A stretch of DNA of 64,000 nucleotides from Byssothecium circinans (GCA_010015675.1 ML976994.1:425801-489800), one strand, 5' to 3'; numbered from the stretch's first letter, positions 49,854 through 62,340 are shown. A program made the numbers and translations. Notes: generated by a model not told the origin, from the sequence alone.

Positions 49854-50370
49854 GTTAACTCATAGGCTATATAAAGTAAAGTTTTTTAAGCCTAAATAAG
49901 TAGCTAGAAGCCCTGTCTATATAGCTTATACTTATAGGAATCCTTTTCCTTGCGAAGTTTTACTAGTAGTAGGTAGTTATATACCTCCTTTTATTGCTCG
50001 TCGTCTAGTTTAACTAGCGTACGCTAATCTTATAATAAGCTTATTCTTACAACAGATTGAACTAGGTCTTCTTAAGAAGGTGTGCCGAAATAGATCAACT
50101 AGAAGTCACGTGCAATGTGCGTTAGCGTATAATATCTTTTATAGGTTTCGCTACTATAACCTATAGTCTAGTTTTAGTCTATAGTAAAAAGAGCCTCTAG
50201 TGACGTCTATTAGCTTTAGTACAAAGGACTAAGTTATTTATAAAAGTTGCCTACTATTAATTTTATCCCTAGATGCTTGTCGTAGCTAGTAAAGCTTAAC
50301 GTTTGCTTTAAATCTAGTGACGCGCCCTAGTTAGACGAAAATTTCCTAATACTTCTAGTAAGGAAACGCT
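49852..50370 (+). pseudogene. Middle part of coding relic L, between Fot-like element and gypsy copy 2
   Basis: From about 50100 to 50370 the + frame (YKGLSYLQKLPTINFIPRCL, KLNVCFKSSDAPQLDENF) carries only TAA/TAG and runs into the acgct target site of gypsy copy 2. For 49854-50090 a different phase is more open (KVARSPVYIAYTYRNPFPCE-like texture with just two stops), so a frameshift or intron lies near 50090. Continuity across the Fot-like insertion is possible in the first phase but is less secure. Confidence 0.42.
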
Positions 50371-50591
50371 ATGCCATGGCATAGAGTGACTAATAGCTCA
50401 ACCTATAGTCATAGAGTTAGGTTAGTATATAGTAGCTAGTTTCAACACCTACTAGGGATAATAAAATAGATAACATACTCTTTATTTAGGATAGAAAAGA
50501 ATACAATTGCTTTAGCTACTAAATACGCGTTCCCTCTATGAATATCCTATACCGTGAGCCGAATTGGAGTTATGTGAGCTACGCTAGCTTA
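50371..50591 (+). repeat. 5' LTR of gypsy copy 2
   Basis: 221 bp, atgccatggca to ctacgctagctta. The final TTA corresponds to TCA in the 3' LTR, a C-to-T difference. Confidence 0.9.
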
Positions 50592-50977
50592 TTTAGAGGT
50601 CGTGCCCGGGCTTATATCTGCGATATAATTGTAGAGATGATAACGCATGTTTAGAATACGATGGTGGCTACTAGCTATGGCTAAAAGGAATTTAGTAGGT
50701 AGTAGTCACCTATAAGCAAGAGATATATAATATTAGTAGTGTCTATATAAGGCATCGCATTAAAGCTAGAGAGTAAGAGTATTATAATCTATTCAGCATC
50801 AATAACTAGAGAGGATGCTCGCGTCCGGCCTAATTTTTACATGGGAAACTAGCAACTATCGCTAGAGAGCAACTACTAAAACTAGCAAGTTTATCGCTTC
50901 TAGCGCTAAGGGTTCCCCTTAGTAAATAAGAATTTGGAATCTAATGCTAAGCCACATAGGAGACCTGTAATTGCGCT

Positions 50978-51440
50978 AAAAGCTAGAAAGCAACCAGCCC
51001 ATTTTGCGCAAAGCTAGGGAGCAGCGTAAAGACCATGGCAAAGCTAGAGAGCAGCTATAGAGGGCGGCTGATAGGTTTTAGTAACCTTCAGCTAATCTTA
51101 CAACCTTATAGTGCAAAGCTAGGGAGCAGCACTACTAGAGAGTAACTAATACGCAAAGCTAGGGAGTAGCGTACGTATGCAAAGCTAGGGAGCAGCACAC
51201 AACTATAGCATGGCTAGGGAGCAGCTATGGGAGAGCGGCTAATAGTCTTAGTAACCTTTAGCTAATCTTAAAACTATGCTAGGGAGTAACTAACCTACTT
51301 TGTGCAAGGCTAGAGAGCAGCATAAAACCATGGCATGGCTAGGGAGTAGCTGTAGAAGGTAGCTAATTATTTTAGTAACTTTTAACTACCTAAAAAACTA
51401 TTCAAGAACTACATGAACTAGCACTCATGGCTAGGGAGCA
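50978..51440 (+). repeat. Leader repeats (AGCTAGGGAGCAGC motif), gypsy copy 2
   Basis: About a dozen copies of gcaaagctagggagcagc and variants at irregular spacing, the same array as in copy 1 but with an extra block near 50985-51060 (gtgcaaagc and ggctgatag words). It ends 5-10 bases before the gag start region at 51447. Confidence 0.75.
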
Positions 51441-51446
51441 TTAAGC

Positions 51447-54400
51447 GTGACGTTTATGTTAGATCAAGAATTAGATAATAAATTAATAGGATATATACTG
51501 CGAACTAGAAGGATATTAGAGGTACGTCCCTATCTAGCACTTATTAAGCTGAAGCCTCTACGGAGCTATCTTGATATCTTTGAGGGGTACAATGTATTAG
51601 AATGGCTAGAGGCGTATAACCGTATAGCTTAGAACGCAGCATGGACGGATAGGGATAGGCTGCAGATATTACTAGATTAGTATTCAATGAAGATTAGGAA
51701 GATAGTAATACAGTTTCCCTAATTTATAAAGAATAACTAGGAAGGTATCTAGAGCGAAATAAAGGATAACTAGGAAGACATAGATATAGGGCGACGCTAT
51801 AGTACTTACGCGTACCTTAAGACCTACGTTAATAAATGCGTAAAATACCCGCTACCTATTATAGAGTACTACACTAACATGTCCATCTACCTCGCTAATT
51901 ACATTGCTGCTGGCCAGGTTATAGAATAAGAGAAAGGGTGGTATTACTTTTAAGGCCTTAGCTAGCAGGATAAGGAAATAGTAATGTTCTATATGCTAGA
52001 ATCTAGCTGGCTAAAAGGAGAGACTATTAACACCTATGACATAGATAAAATTCACAAATATATGAAGAGCATAGCAAAGCAGCGTGTTAGCTTCCACAAG
52101 CACCAAGAAAAGAAGAGTATTATTAAAGCACAGCAGCTTAAGAACATAGTCAAGGAGGAGATGGCCTACTAGCCTCTTACGCACTAAAAGCTAACACGCC
52201 GTAATGAACTGTCTTTGTTAAAGCTAGAAAAGCTATAATCCTTAGAGGTTAACCTAGACTTAGAACATTTAGTTAACTAATTTAAGGGCCTAAATCTAGA
52301 CGCTGCCTTAGTCTTCTAGCTTGCTAACTAAAGCCACATTAAGCCATCTCTTTAGGATCCTAAGAACTACGCCTACTTCCTAACTTATCTTATTAGTCCT
52401 CATTATTAGTAAGAAAGGTCAAGCTAGCAAAATCGCCCGCCATGGACAAATCAGAGGAACAACGGGTCGTGGTCTGTATAGAAGTAGGGCGATGATTAGC
52501 CCTAGTAAGCTTTGTAGTGCTTTAGCTATAGGAGCACTAATTACGCTATTAAGGATTATACAAACCTGCTAGATATTCGCATGCATAGCTAGGCTCACGA
52601 AGTAGTTAAAGATAACAACTAATACTAATACTACGGCCCACGCGATTCAGGATTTAGTTAGGTTGAAGGGGGACCTATAAGGCATAGTATCGCACAGTAG
52701 CTAAAGAATGCTATTTCTGTTAAGTTTAGAGTCCTGATAGATGCTATCAAGTAATCCTTCCGCGAGGTATGCAAAGACTAGGCTGCGTGGCTACCTAAGA
52801 AGAGCAACTTCATCAAAGTCATAAACGTAGATGCTGGCTAGACGCAGGATGACGCGATAATACTAATAACTAACTAGGATAAGTAATTCTTCTACCTAGT
52901 TAAGGAAGTCTTTAACCTTAATCTAGTAGATAGAAACTACATTATTCTCTAACTATGATATAAGGCGTCGCCCGCCTAGCGGCTAGCACCTAGAAATGAA
53001 GCTAAGTAGGCTCCTCTAGGCTCTGCCCCGCAAACTTAAGTTGAAAGATATGAGCAACGAGAGCAGCGTTAGCACGCCAAGTGAGAAAGGGACCCATTAA
53101 TCAACTAAATCTAGCGTAGAATCAACTCTAACTTACTAGAAACTATCTAGCTATTTAAAGATAAAAGCTAATAGAATTCTCCCTTTAACTATATGAACCT
53201 ACCTCGTATTACTAAAAGATGAGTGTAGTTTACAGCGACTAATAAGGAATCTATTAAGAATGCTATTAATACAACTACTAACTAGACCCTTATCGCCGCG
53301 CTGACCTAAGAAGTTAAGGGCCTTACTATTAGAAACCTTCTTGCTTACCCTACTTTCAAAAAGCCTCTTTAGAAGCTACTATAGAAAAGAGCTTCTAAAG
53401 ATGCTGCTGAACCATACACACAGGCTGGAGTCGCTGAAATAAACATAGTTGAAACTTTCTTAAATATGACTGTATATGGTGATCGCTACAGCAATAACTC
53501 TAGATTTCTTCTCTAATTAAACGCTGCTAGGTGTACCTAGTAGCCTCTTATTAGATAAGATATAACTAATATTACCTTAGCGACTACCGCTAAGTACACT
53601 ATAGGATATAATGTGATCACGTACTATAGCTTAAATTCATTAAGAGCTACCTAAATTAATGGGACTAGTAATCTATATAATAAAAACTAGGACTAACTAA
53701 CTAAGGATAACTACTACTAGCGTGATAGAGATAGCGGTTACGTTATTACATTAAATAGGCTACCACAGGTGTAGGCCACTATTAATAGTGATTAAGTTAG
53801 GTATCTTATTAACACTAGGTTAATAATTAACCTAATAAGAGAATTAGCTGTAAATGCCCTATAACTTCCGTATGAGGTTGGAGACGGGTCTAATGGTCTA
53901 ATTACGGCTAATAGCTAATCAACTATGTTTATAGGTACCGCATTTAACGTCCCTATAACTATTAGCTTAGTAACGACGCTTACCTATTTCTAGCTCATCA
54001 AATACTTGAGTAGATCCGTTATCCTTAGGGTCCTTTAGTATGCCTTAACCTAGATGTCCCTCTAGTTTAACACTATAGGAAGAATTAGCTGCTAGATTAT
54101 TTCCTTAAAAGGAGACCGTAATGTTATGTTTATAGCTACCTAGCTAACTAGTTTAGCTCCCTACCATCGAATGCAGCTGCCAGCCAGTACGGCAATTATT
54201 AGGCCGGTGAAAAGAGAGGGCTGCGCTTTAGTAAACAAACTTACGGAGCGAATAGGCTACCTATTATGCAATATAGTGCATTTAAATAAGCCTAAAATCC
54301 TAGCGCTAAATTTTCACCTAAGCCTTCCAGCCCAGCTAGACCGGAAAGACCTTAGGGAATGGGCATGGATTGCTGGCAGGACGAATAGTAGCAATCTTGA

Positions 54401-57400
54401 AAGTGCCGTGTTAGCTATCACTAAATATAATAAGCTAATAGGCGAAATAGACGCTAATAATAAGGATGAAGCCTATAAGCTTCTTGCCTCTAGCCTGTAG
54501 TAATAATTGCAGCGCGCCTCGCAGAGCATGGAATCATTAGTAATAACACTCGAATTAGCGCTATAACAAGAAAGGCACTTTAAAACGCCTTATAATACGC
54601 ACTATTCTAAGGTAAACACCATGTATAAGTAAGTAGGGGTAAAGGTTTAGCCTATTAATGAACCACGACTATCTTAGCCTATAGAGTTTAGGGATCCCTT
54701 TTAGAAGAAAACCGTAATCAAAGCACAGCTACTACGCGATAGCCTTCGCGGGCTAGATATCAGGCCATACAACCATTTATTTGAAAAGCAACATTTACTT
54801 TTTGCCAGAGGAACCTGGCTTACGCTGGAACGAATTAGGATTATGAATATTAGAGAAGAACTACAGCTATTAGAAAAGAAGATGCTCCTATAAGTGCTAC
54901 TAAATTAAGAATCAGCTATCGTATACACTTTTCATAAATCTAGCTAAATTCACCTATTAGTTTCACTACCGTACAAAATCAAAACGAAGCCTCACTAGGC
55001 GTGGCAAGTTGGGGCATTTTAACCGCCTAAAAAGCTAAAAGTGGAAGCCACCAAGATATTTAATGAGCGGATCCAGCAAGGGACGCTAGAAATATGCGAT
55101 AGCTAGTACCAAAATCTATGGTTCTTAGTCCCTAAGAAAGACAAAGGATATTAGTTAATTAATAATGCTTAGAAAATTAACTTAGTAACTATCTAGGATG
55201 CAAATCTACCACCATGTGCTAATAATTTCTTAGAGAAATTTGTAGGGTATAGCATACTTACCCTTATAGACTATTTCTTTAGGTATGACTAAATAGAGCT
55301 CTATATAGATAGTAGAGATATCATAGCTTTCTATAGACTATAAGGCCTAGTTCAGTAATGCACCCTACCTATAAGAGTTATGAATGCACTAGCCGCGTTT
55401 CTGTAGGTAATTATAAAGATGTTGTTTAACTATATACCACATGATTACTTGCCTTTTATTAATGACGTATGCATTAGAGGCCCAAAAACCGACTACTACT
55501 AATAAGAAGCGCTGCTAGGAATTTGGTAGTTTGTCCTTAAGCACCTCTAGTAAATAGACTGCATTCTCACGGATATTAAATAAGCTAGCTTAATAGTCTT
55601 AAGAACTAAGTGCTTCTAGGGATTTAAAAGAATTAAAGTCATAGGGTATAAGGTTAATTCTAATGGTCACCACCCTCAGAAAAAGAAGGTCATTAAAATT
55701 GTTAATTAGCCTAAATGCAAGAATATTACTAAAGTCTGCATGTTCCTAGGCATTTATGTCTATTACTGAATCTAGATTTTCTACTTTATAATCGTAGCTA
55801 AGCCTCTCTTTAAGCTCCTGCGATAAGAACAGGAATAGTAATAGGAAGACGCTCAGCGAACGGCCATGATCGCACTTAAGGAAGCTATTACTACGGCCCT
55901 AGCCCTAGTTAGCCTTAACTATAAAGGTAGGGAGGTTTACCTTAGTATTAACGCATTAGGTAAAGGTAGCGGGGCGTTGATAGAGCAAGCGGACGCTAAT
56001 AATAAGTAACACCTAATTTGATTTGAAAGCGTGCTCTAGTCAATTGATGAAGCTAAATAAGATTCTACAAAATTAGAATGCCGCGCTATTTTCTAGGCAC
56101 TAAAAAAGTTTAGAATCTAGCTCTATAGGATTTATTTCACTATTAAAATAGATGCTAAAACGCTTATTACCTAGCTTAACTACGCGTCAACTAACCTTCC
56201 AGGATCTCTCATGAATCGCTAGCTAGGTGTGATTATAATGTAGGATTTTACTATTGTATATAAGCTAGGCAAGAAGAACGTTATCCCTAATGCACTATCT
56301 TAATACCTAAAGCTAGAGGATTGGGAACTACTAAAGGAAACCTAAGATAATATTAAGGAATTTGTTGACTAGACGCTATGTAAAATAATTAAGACAACCT
56401 AATTAGCTAGCTAAAACGTAGCCTTCTAATTAAACGTAGTCTTAACCTTTGTAAGCCTTACTAAGGTAAACTATACTAAGGATATTAGCTGGGTGTTAGA
56501 CGACACGTACGGCGTTAAATCTAACCGTATTACAAGGTTCCTCCTGCGAGGGGAAACACCTAAGGGAGCCTCCTAGAAAGAGCTTAGAGCCTAGAAGAAA
56601 CACGCCCTTATATTCTACACATTAGATAGAATCCTGTTTAAGAAGACCTTAAGAAATGTAACCCTAAAATGAGTTATTGACAATCTAGATATCTAGGCCG
56701 TGATTATTATCGCTATCCATAAGTAGATTAGTTATAGAGGGGTGAATAGGGTTACCTTAGTAGTAGCCTTAAGATACTAGTAGGAAAGTATTTAGGCATG
56801 CGTAATCTAGTTTATCTAGCCCTGCGACTAATGCTAGAGAAAAGCCTACTATCAGAAACGCGACGCCCTTTATTTAATATTTGCTATCATCCTTTAGGAT
56901 CAGGTCAGCCTTGATGTGGTCTACATGCTAAATGTTAGAGGATTTAAATACCTAGTAATCGCGAGAGAGTAGATAACTAGGTAGCTAGAAGCGCGGGCTC
57001 TTAGAAAGAATAACGCTAAATTAGTCGCGAAGTTTATCTATAAGGACCTTATTTGCAGGTAGTCTATGGTCAAACGCATTAATATCAATAGTGGGCTAGA
57101 AAATAAGGACGTTATTATTGCTCTTGCAAAACTCTATCGCATTCGCAGAGTGCAGGCGTTAGGGTATAATCCTTAGGGCATAGGCTTTATTAAAGGAGGG
57201 CATAAAGTTATCATTAACGCGCTCGCGAAACCAAAAGGCATATAGGTTAATAACCTTCCTACTATCCTTCTAGTAGACTAGGTCTTAATTCATGAATTAA
57301 TAGGCTATTCCTTAATGTAGCTTATTACTAGCTAGAACTTAATCCTGCTAATTAAACTATTATTACTAACCTAGCAAACGCTACCCTAGAATAAGGTTTA

Positions 57401-57965
57401 TACCCACGACGAGCTTATAGCGCTTCGCGCTATACAGCTTAATGTCCGTGACGCTAATATAGATAAAGTAGCGGTGAAAGTTAAGCGTCTCTACTAGCAT
57501 AAGAAAGAGTACTAGGACGAACACTAGGACATTATTACTAGCTATGCTAAACGTCACTAGCTTATTCTACTTAGGAGCATGAAGAAGGAAGTCTCAAAAT
57601 TAAAAGATTATAAACTAGCTAATAGATGGTACGGCCCATTCTAAGTGCGCGATATTAGTAACCAAGACTAGTACTTTCTTTAAGAACTTGATAGTACTAC
57701 CTTCTAGCACTTAGTCCCTAGCTATCGTATTCGCCCCTACTATCCCCGCACCTAAGAACATATCAAAGCAATTAATTAAGGATTTATAAGACTATAGGAT
57801 GAAGACACATAGCACTTAATATACTAATAGATGGACCCACCACTGGTAGAGGATTTTAGCAAAGAGTTAGTTAATGAAATAGAGGATAGTGATGAAGATG
57901 ATCCTAACAATCTAGATAATCTAGACTCTAAGGAGGATAGCGCATAACTACGCATAGTAGAATGA
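51447..57965 (+). pseudogene. gag-pol relic of gypsy copy 2
   Basis: The gag-like part is open for 61 codons at 51447-51632 and 62 codons at 51984-52172. The protease region near 53780-54150 has NTRL at 53810 where Asp-Thr-Gly-Ser is expected, followed by a conserved retropepsin-like tail (FNVPITISLVT, LSRSVILRV). A 109-codon open stretch lies at 54171-54500. RT spans about 55090-55560 (VPKKDKGY, FINDV for F-x-D-D). RNase H lies at about 55930-56330 (YLSINALGKGSGALIEQ). Integrase spans about 56600-57260 (DVVYMLNVRGFKYLV; INIDSGLENKD; GFIKGGH, where the third acidic residue reads Lys). A GPY/F motif (RWYGPFQVRD) is at about 57630. TGA at 57963-57965 ends pol. Stops are TAA/TAG at Gln/Trp positions. 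Confidence 0.88.
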
Positions 57966-58705
57966 CTATGATATCTTCGTTATTAATATGTTAAAGAAGC
58001 TGACCTAAACCGCTAGTGATAGCCATCCCCCTAAGTCGTAATCCCATCTCAACGCCGATAATAAGCTACAGCCATAGGGCGGCTGTAGGAATAAGGCAGA
58101 GAAGGGGGAAGGCCAGTTATAGGGAAAGAAAATAAGAATAGTGTATTCATTAGAATAAGGCATAGAAGGCGCAGACGTTTAAGTAAGAAAATTGCGAACG
58201 ATTTTCACTCAATGTGATACTAACAATGTCGCTATTGCGCTAGCGCATCTGGTGGCCAATCAGATGCTGCAGAGTGTACTTAGTAAACTATAATTAGATA
58301 AAGAGCAGTACTAATATTAGGTTTCAAGAATAGATAAGATATTTTTCAACTACCATCACTACCGCTACCATAGGGAAATATACCGTCCTTTGCAAAAATA
58401 CGGCATGTTCCTGCATACAGACGGGTGACACGCCGCGTGTTAAATAAAAATACCTAGCATTACCACTAAAATGACTAGGAATAATAAGGGGATTATAGCG
58501 AATAAACGCGGGCAAAACATGTAAATGGTAAATGGTAGAGCAGTGAGCTAATAGTAGGACGGCTTATCAAACTAAATGGTTTAATAAGCTAATTAAAATG
58601 ACTAGCATTACTAAGCTATACTGGCGGTTGAACGAGGAGAGGGGCTAAAAAGATAGCAAGGACAGCGTAGGGCCGCAGAAGGGCGGGAAACCATTAAACG
58701 GTGAT

Positions 58706-58870
58706 AGTTAATTAGGCTATTGACAGGTTTCTCCACCTTTGTGGATAGGATCTATTAGAGCGCCATTAGGCTAAGTTCCACCAGGATAGGATTCCTGATG
58801 TGCCTAAGGAAGAGAGCAGTGATGATGACAGGATAGAGATGTAAGACGGTTTGCCTATAGTAGTTAGAAT
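58706..58870 (+). pseudogene. 3' remnant of ORF X in gypsy copy 2
   Basis: Only the last ~50 codons of the extra downstream frame remain (DRFLHLCGWDLLERRWAKF, KFHQDRIPDVPKEE), immediately right of the deletion junction at 58705/58706. The same residues are found at the end of ORF X in copy 1. The open minus frame at 58324-58515 is in non-coding sequence between pol and this remnant and is not supported. Confidence 0.6.
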
Positions 58871-58899
58871 TTCCTTTCTCTCCTCTTTTCCTTTTATTT

Positions 58900-58919
58900 T
58901 TCTCTCTCTCTCTCTCTCT
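58900..58919 (+). repeat. (CT)n microsatellite before the 3' LTR, copy 2
   Basis: About ten CT units in the same place as the tract at 27808 in copy 1, slightly shorter. Confidence 0.85.
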
Positions 58920-59027
58920 TTCTTATGGAGTTAATTTTTAGTTGTTTCTTTTTAGGCTATAGCTAAGGAGAATTGGTTTGGTTTGGCTGCAGCATTAGGG
59001 GGCGATGCTATAGGCATAGGAGGTTAT

Positions 59028-59248
59028 ATGCCGTGGCACAGAGTGACCAATAGCTCAACCTATAGTCATAGGGTTAGGTTGGTATATAGTGGCTAGTTTC
59101 AACACCTGCTAGGGACAACGAAATGGATAACACACTCTTTATTTAAGATAGAAAAGAATACAATTGCTTTAGCTACTAAACACGCGTTCCCTCTACGAAT
59201 ATCCTATACCATGGGCCGAATTAGAGTTGTGTGAGCTACGCTGGCTCA
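59028..59248 (+). repeat. 3' LTR of gypsy copy 2
   Basis: 221 bp, atgccgtggcacagagtgacc to ctacgctggctca. It is the least mutated LTR of the window (keeps CpA/TpG words lost in the others), and it is preceded by ggcataggaggttat, a likely polypurine primer. Confidence 0.9.
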
Positions 59249-59507
59249 ACGCTAATAATAGAAAGGTATAGCTACCCTTAACCATGCTTTAAACATCATA
59301 AAAGAAAGGCTTATCTAGCTTATTCTCTTTCTATCTAATGCAAAGAACCTCGCGTTCTGCTAGTATCTTAAGATTAAAGATTTGCTAACTAGTAGAAAAA
59401 CCATCGTAGAATATATCCTACTTAAAGCTAATAGCTAGCAAATGTGATACTATATAGTACGCAGGCAATACTTTAAGATAAAATATAAACTTCTTTTTAG
59501 AGAGTAA
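59249..59507 (+). pseudogene. 3' part of coding relic L, after gypsy copy 2
   Basis: The frame left of the element (LDENFLILLVRKR, ending at 50370) resumes right of it, with the acgct duplication counted once: GIATLNHALNIIKERL, LFLSNAKNLAF, then LTSRKTIVEYILLKANS, ending KLLFRE at a TAA at 59505-59507. Stops inside are TAA/TAG and one TGA. This supports insertion of copy 2 inside a gene. No family recognised. Confidence 0.5.
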
Positions 59508-59599
59508 GTAACAAGTTAGCCAGGCATAATAATTTTTATAGTATAATATATAGTGTTCTATTTTTTTCTTTATTCTTAACGTGCACTAGGTTTACGTTT

Positions 59600-60580
59600 A
59601 CTATAAAAACGCTTTATTTAGGATCTTTGAGACTAGGAGCCTTTATAAGTAACACATCGCTAAAGTAGAGCGCTTTATTACTTCCTTTATTACTTACACT
59701 CTTAATAAGCGCTCCTAGTCATGTAGTGGTAACAGCACTTATAAAAAGAAGAGCTAAAATCTACACGTAAATAAAGCCATGTAATAGCTTTTTATCATCT
59801 ACTTAAAGAGCATGCAGGATAGCAAAGAAGTCCTAGATATACATAGCTAGCTTTTCTTTTTTTAACTTATCTAGTTTAAGCTCTAGTATCTACTACGTTA
59901 GGTTAGGTATTAATTACTAATTAAGGGATTATAGGGCTTAACAAACTTTATAGATATCTTTAAGGACCTCATTAGCTATTACATAGCTTACAACGTAATT
60001 GTAATACATACTAATCCGTTTCTAATAAGCTTTAATTGCACTTTCCTTCTTAATTTAGGCATGCTCCGTTTACTATTCTAAATACATTTTAAATACTGCT
60101 AGGTTGCATCTACGCAGCTGGTCTCTTAGAGACATCTCTATCACTTCCTAAACTATAAGGTAGTAGCTAAGCATTATTAGTCTAAGTTATACTAACGACC
60201 TTTAATGCTTGCCTTTCTTAGAATATACTTTCCTTCTTCTATAGTTCCTTTATTCTATTAGAGTATCTTAGTTTCGCTAGACCTTGCTTTTAATAGTATG
60301 CTATTCTCTTTAGTATCACAGCCGCCTTAAAAGCTAGTAGATCCTACTCTTAATCTTATTCTATATCTAAGTTAATTCCGCTGTCTCTGTAACTACTAGT
60401 TTCTGCGTTAGCTAGTAATCTAGCATCCGTGTCTAAGGTTAAGTATTTAACTAGTTTAAGATCTTCGTCGTAGACGAAGCTAGAACCACAGTCTAATAAG
60501 GGCGTTATAGGAGGTAACAGGTTTTCAAGAATTAGCACAGTGATTAAAGTAGAAAGAATACTGCGGCATCATTCCTTCAT
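59600..60580 (-). pseudogene. RIP-degraded coding relic M, unknown function
   Basis: An ATG at 60580 gives MKE then a TGA (probable Trp), then 60 fully open codons (60538-60356: PPITPLLDCGSSFVYDEDL). The frame continues with TAA/TAG only: DLLAFKAAVILKRIAYY, GLAKLRYSNRIKEL and a C-K-L-C-N-S segment near 60000, to roughly 59600, about 320 codons. The N-terminal half is acidic then Lys/Leu-rich and helical-looking. It converges on relic L. No family recognised. Confidence 0.5.
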
Positions 60581-61020
60581 TCTATTAGTAGTGATAGTAG
60601 GGACTGCTATAGTTATAGCACTAAAGGTGCTAGGTCTGCAGCCACGTTGAGCTATCATCGCTGCGTCGCGAGCGGGTTAGTGAGGTCAAGAACGGCAACG
60701 AGATACTTAAGGTATGCGTTGCAATAGTTAAATGTAGAGAGGATAAGGCCTAGTAGGAGGGTAATTTATAGGGTTAGTCTAATAGGTACCTAGGTACCTG
60801 CGGAGTAGAAAGTAGAGGGTTATTATAATTAGTCTAGCAGCGTCGCTCGCGGCGGCGCTTGCCCTTAAATACGGTGAGAGGGGATATAAGCCTAGTAAGG
60901 CGTAGATAATCAATTTAATAATCCTTATCTAGGCACCGTTTAAGCGACTAGGGTTATTGTTAAAGCAGCGAGCCTTTAGGGGCTAAGCGAGGTGGAAACA
61001 CCACTAAAAGTAGTGGTAAA
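60581..61020. other. Spacer with less mutated GC-rich patches
   Basis: Upstream of the ATG of relic M. Patches at 60640-60710 and 60830-60870 keep CpG and look less RIPed than their surroundings. No ORF or element ends were identified. Confidence 0.3.
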
Positions 61021-62340
61021 CAACCTCTAAAAATAGACGCTTTTCTATAACTACTTGAATATATATAGTTATCTCTAGCTAATACATGTCTACTTAGTTA
61101 GTCTAGCTCTCCCTTTACTTACTAACCTAGACTTTTTACGAGTACTCTTAAAATTAATATAGTAGACGTCTTTAAGATAAAACTAGAGCTCCTATAATAA
61201 CGTAAATAACTCTCTATAATAGAGCTTACTTAGAAGGTATACTAGTAACTTAGAATCTTTAGAATACTTATTATAGATATAGTCTTTCTATTTAGTAGTC
61301 TTAAAGAACTACTATATTTATACTTTAGAGAGTAAGGACTTATTACCTAAATAGTTAGGATAAAACCTTAGAGTAGTAAGTATTCCTCTATAAATTAGTA
61401 AGTTATACTATATAAGGATTATTTTAGGCTTATCTAAATAGGCTTAGTAATAAGTGTTCTATTCCTCTTAGTTAATAAACTATCTACTATAAAGGAAGTA
61501 AAACTCTATAAACTTATAACTTTTCTTAAGCTACTTGTAATAGTAACTATATATGTATTTCTACTATATAGTAGCTAGTTAACTAGTAGAAATACTCTAG
61601 TTAGACACTATATTATAAATAATAGGTAGAGTTATATACCTATTAATATTTTACGTAAAACCTATTTTTAGATAGTAGTATTTATCCAGCTTAAGACCTA
61701 GTTAGAATACTACTTCCTCTTCTTATAAATAGAGCTTAATTAGATCTTAGAGGATAGCCTTGCCTAAATTACTATAGATAGTAGCCTTAGTAAATATGCT
61801 AGATACTATATAGTTGTATACTAGTATAAGTTTACATACTTATTAGAATATAGTTTTGTAATAGCTAGTGCATTCTTTCATATAGGCCTTAAATTTACTT
61901 ATAGGTTAAGTAGGCTGTTTGCTTTGATACCTATAAAGTACTTCTAAAATTAGCTTTTATTTCTAGGCTTATAGCTCCTTATGTTTATTCTTTAATAGTG
62001 CATTATCTAAAGAAAGATCCCTAAGTTTAGCTTTTATATCCTTAAACTTAGCGCTCTACTTAAGCTTATATTGCTTTTCTACTAGTAGTAACTACTATAG
62101 CTCTAGGTTTTAAGTAATATGTAAAGAATAGAAAAGGTCTATAATATCTATATAATAGTCTTTTATAAAGGAAAATTAAGCATAGAGAGAGGATTTAAGA
62201 GAGCAAATCTCTAGTGTATTAAGGTAAGATTAGAAAAGACTATATATATAAAGCTAAGAGAATAATTATCTAATTACCTAATAAGCCTTTATATATCTAC
62301 TATATATCCTACGCGATATCTTTATTATAGAAGAAGGTTG
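61021..62340 (-). pseudogene. RIP-degraded coding relic N with coiled-coil segment
   Basis: A minus-strand phase is continuous for about 430 codons with TAA/TAG stops only. Starting near 62330 it includes FIKDYYIDIIDLFYSLHIT, a Leu/Lys-rich coiled-coil-like segment (KLRDLSLDNALLKNKHKEL) near 62000, YLDKPKIILI and LRFYPNYLGNKSLLSKV near 61400, and a basic Arg/Lys C-terminus (RKKSRLVSKGRARLTK) near 61090. Upstream of 62340 the frame is unconvincing. No family recognised. Confidence 0.45.

Larger units (their letters stand above)
50366..59253 (+). mobile_element. Ty3/gypsy LTR retrotransposon copy 2 (RIPed, with perfect 5-bp target duplication)
   Basis: LTRs at 50371-50591 and 59028-59248, flanked by acgct at 50366-50370 and 59249-59253. 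It is collinear with copy 1 except for loss of about 3.0 kb after pol: the junction at 58705/58706 corresponds to 24595 and 27614 in copy 1. Differences from copy 1 are mainly C/T and G/A. Copy 2 keeps more CpA/TpG than copy 1, so it has seen fewer RIP cycles or is the younger insertion. All ORFs are interrupted. Confidence 0.92.

Noticed and set aside
58324..58515. 63-codon minus frame downstream of pol in gypsy copy 2
   Set aside because: No counterpart stays open in copy 1 and it lies in the untranslated stretch between pol and ORF X.
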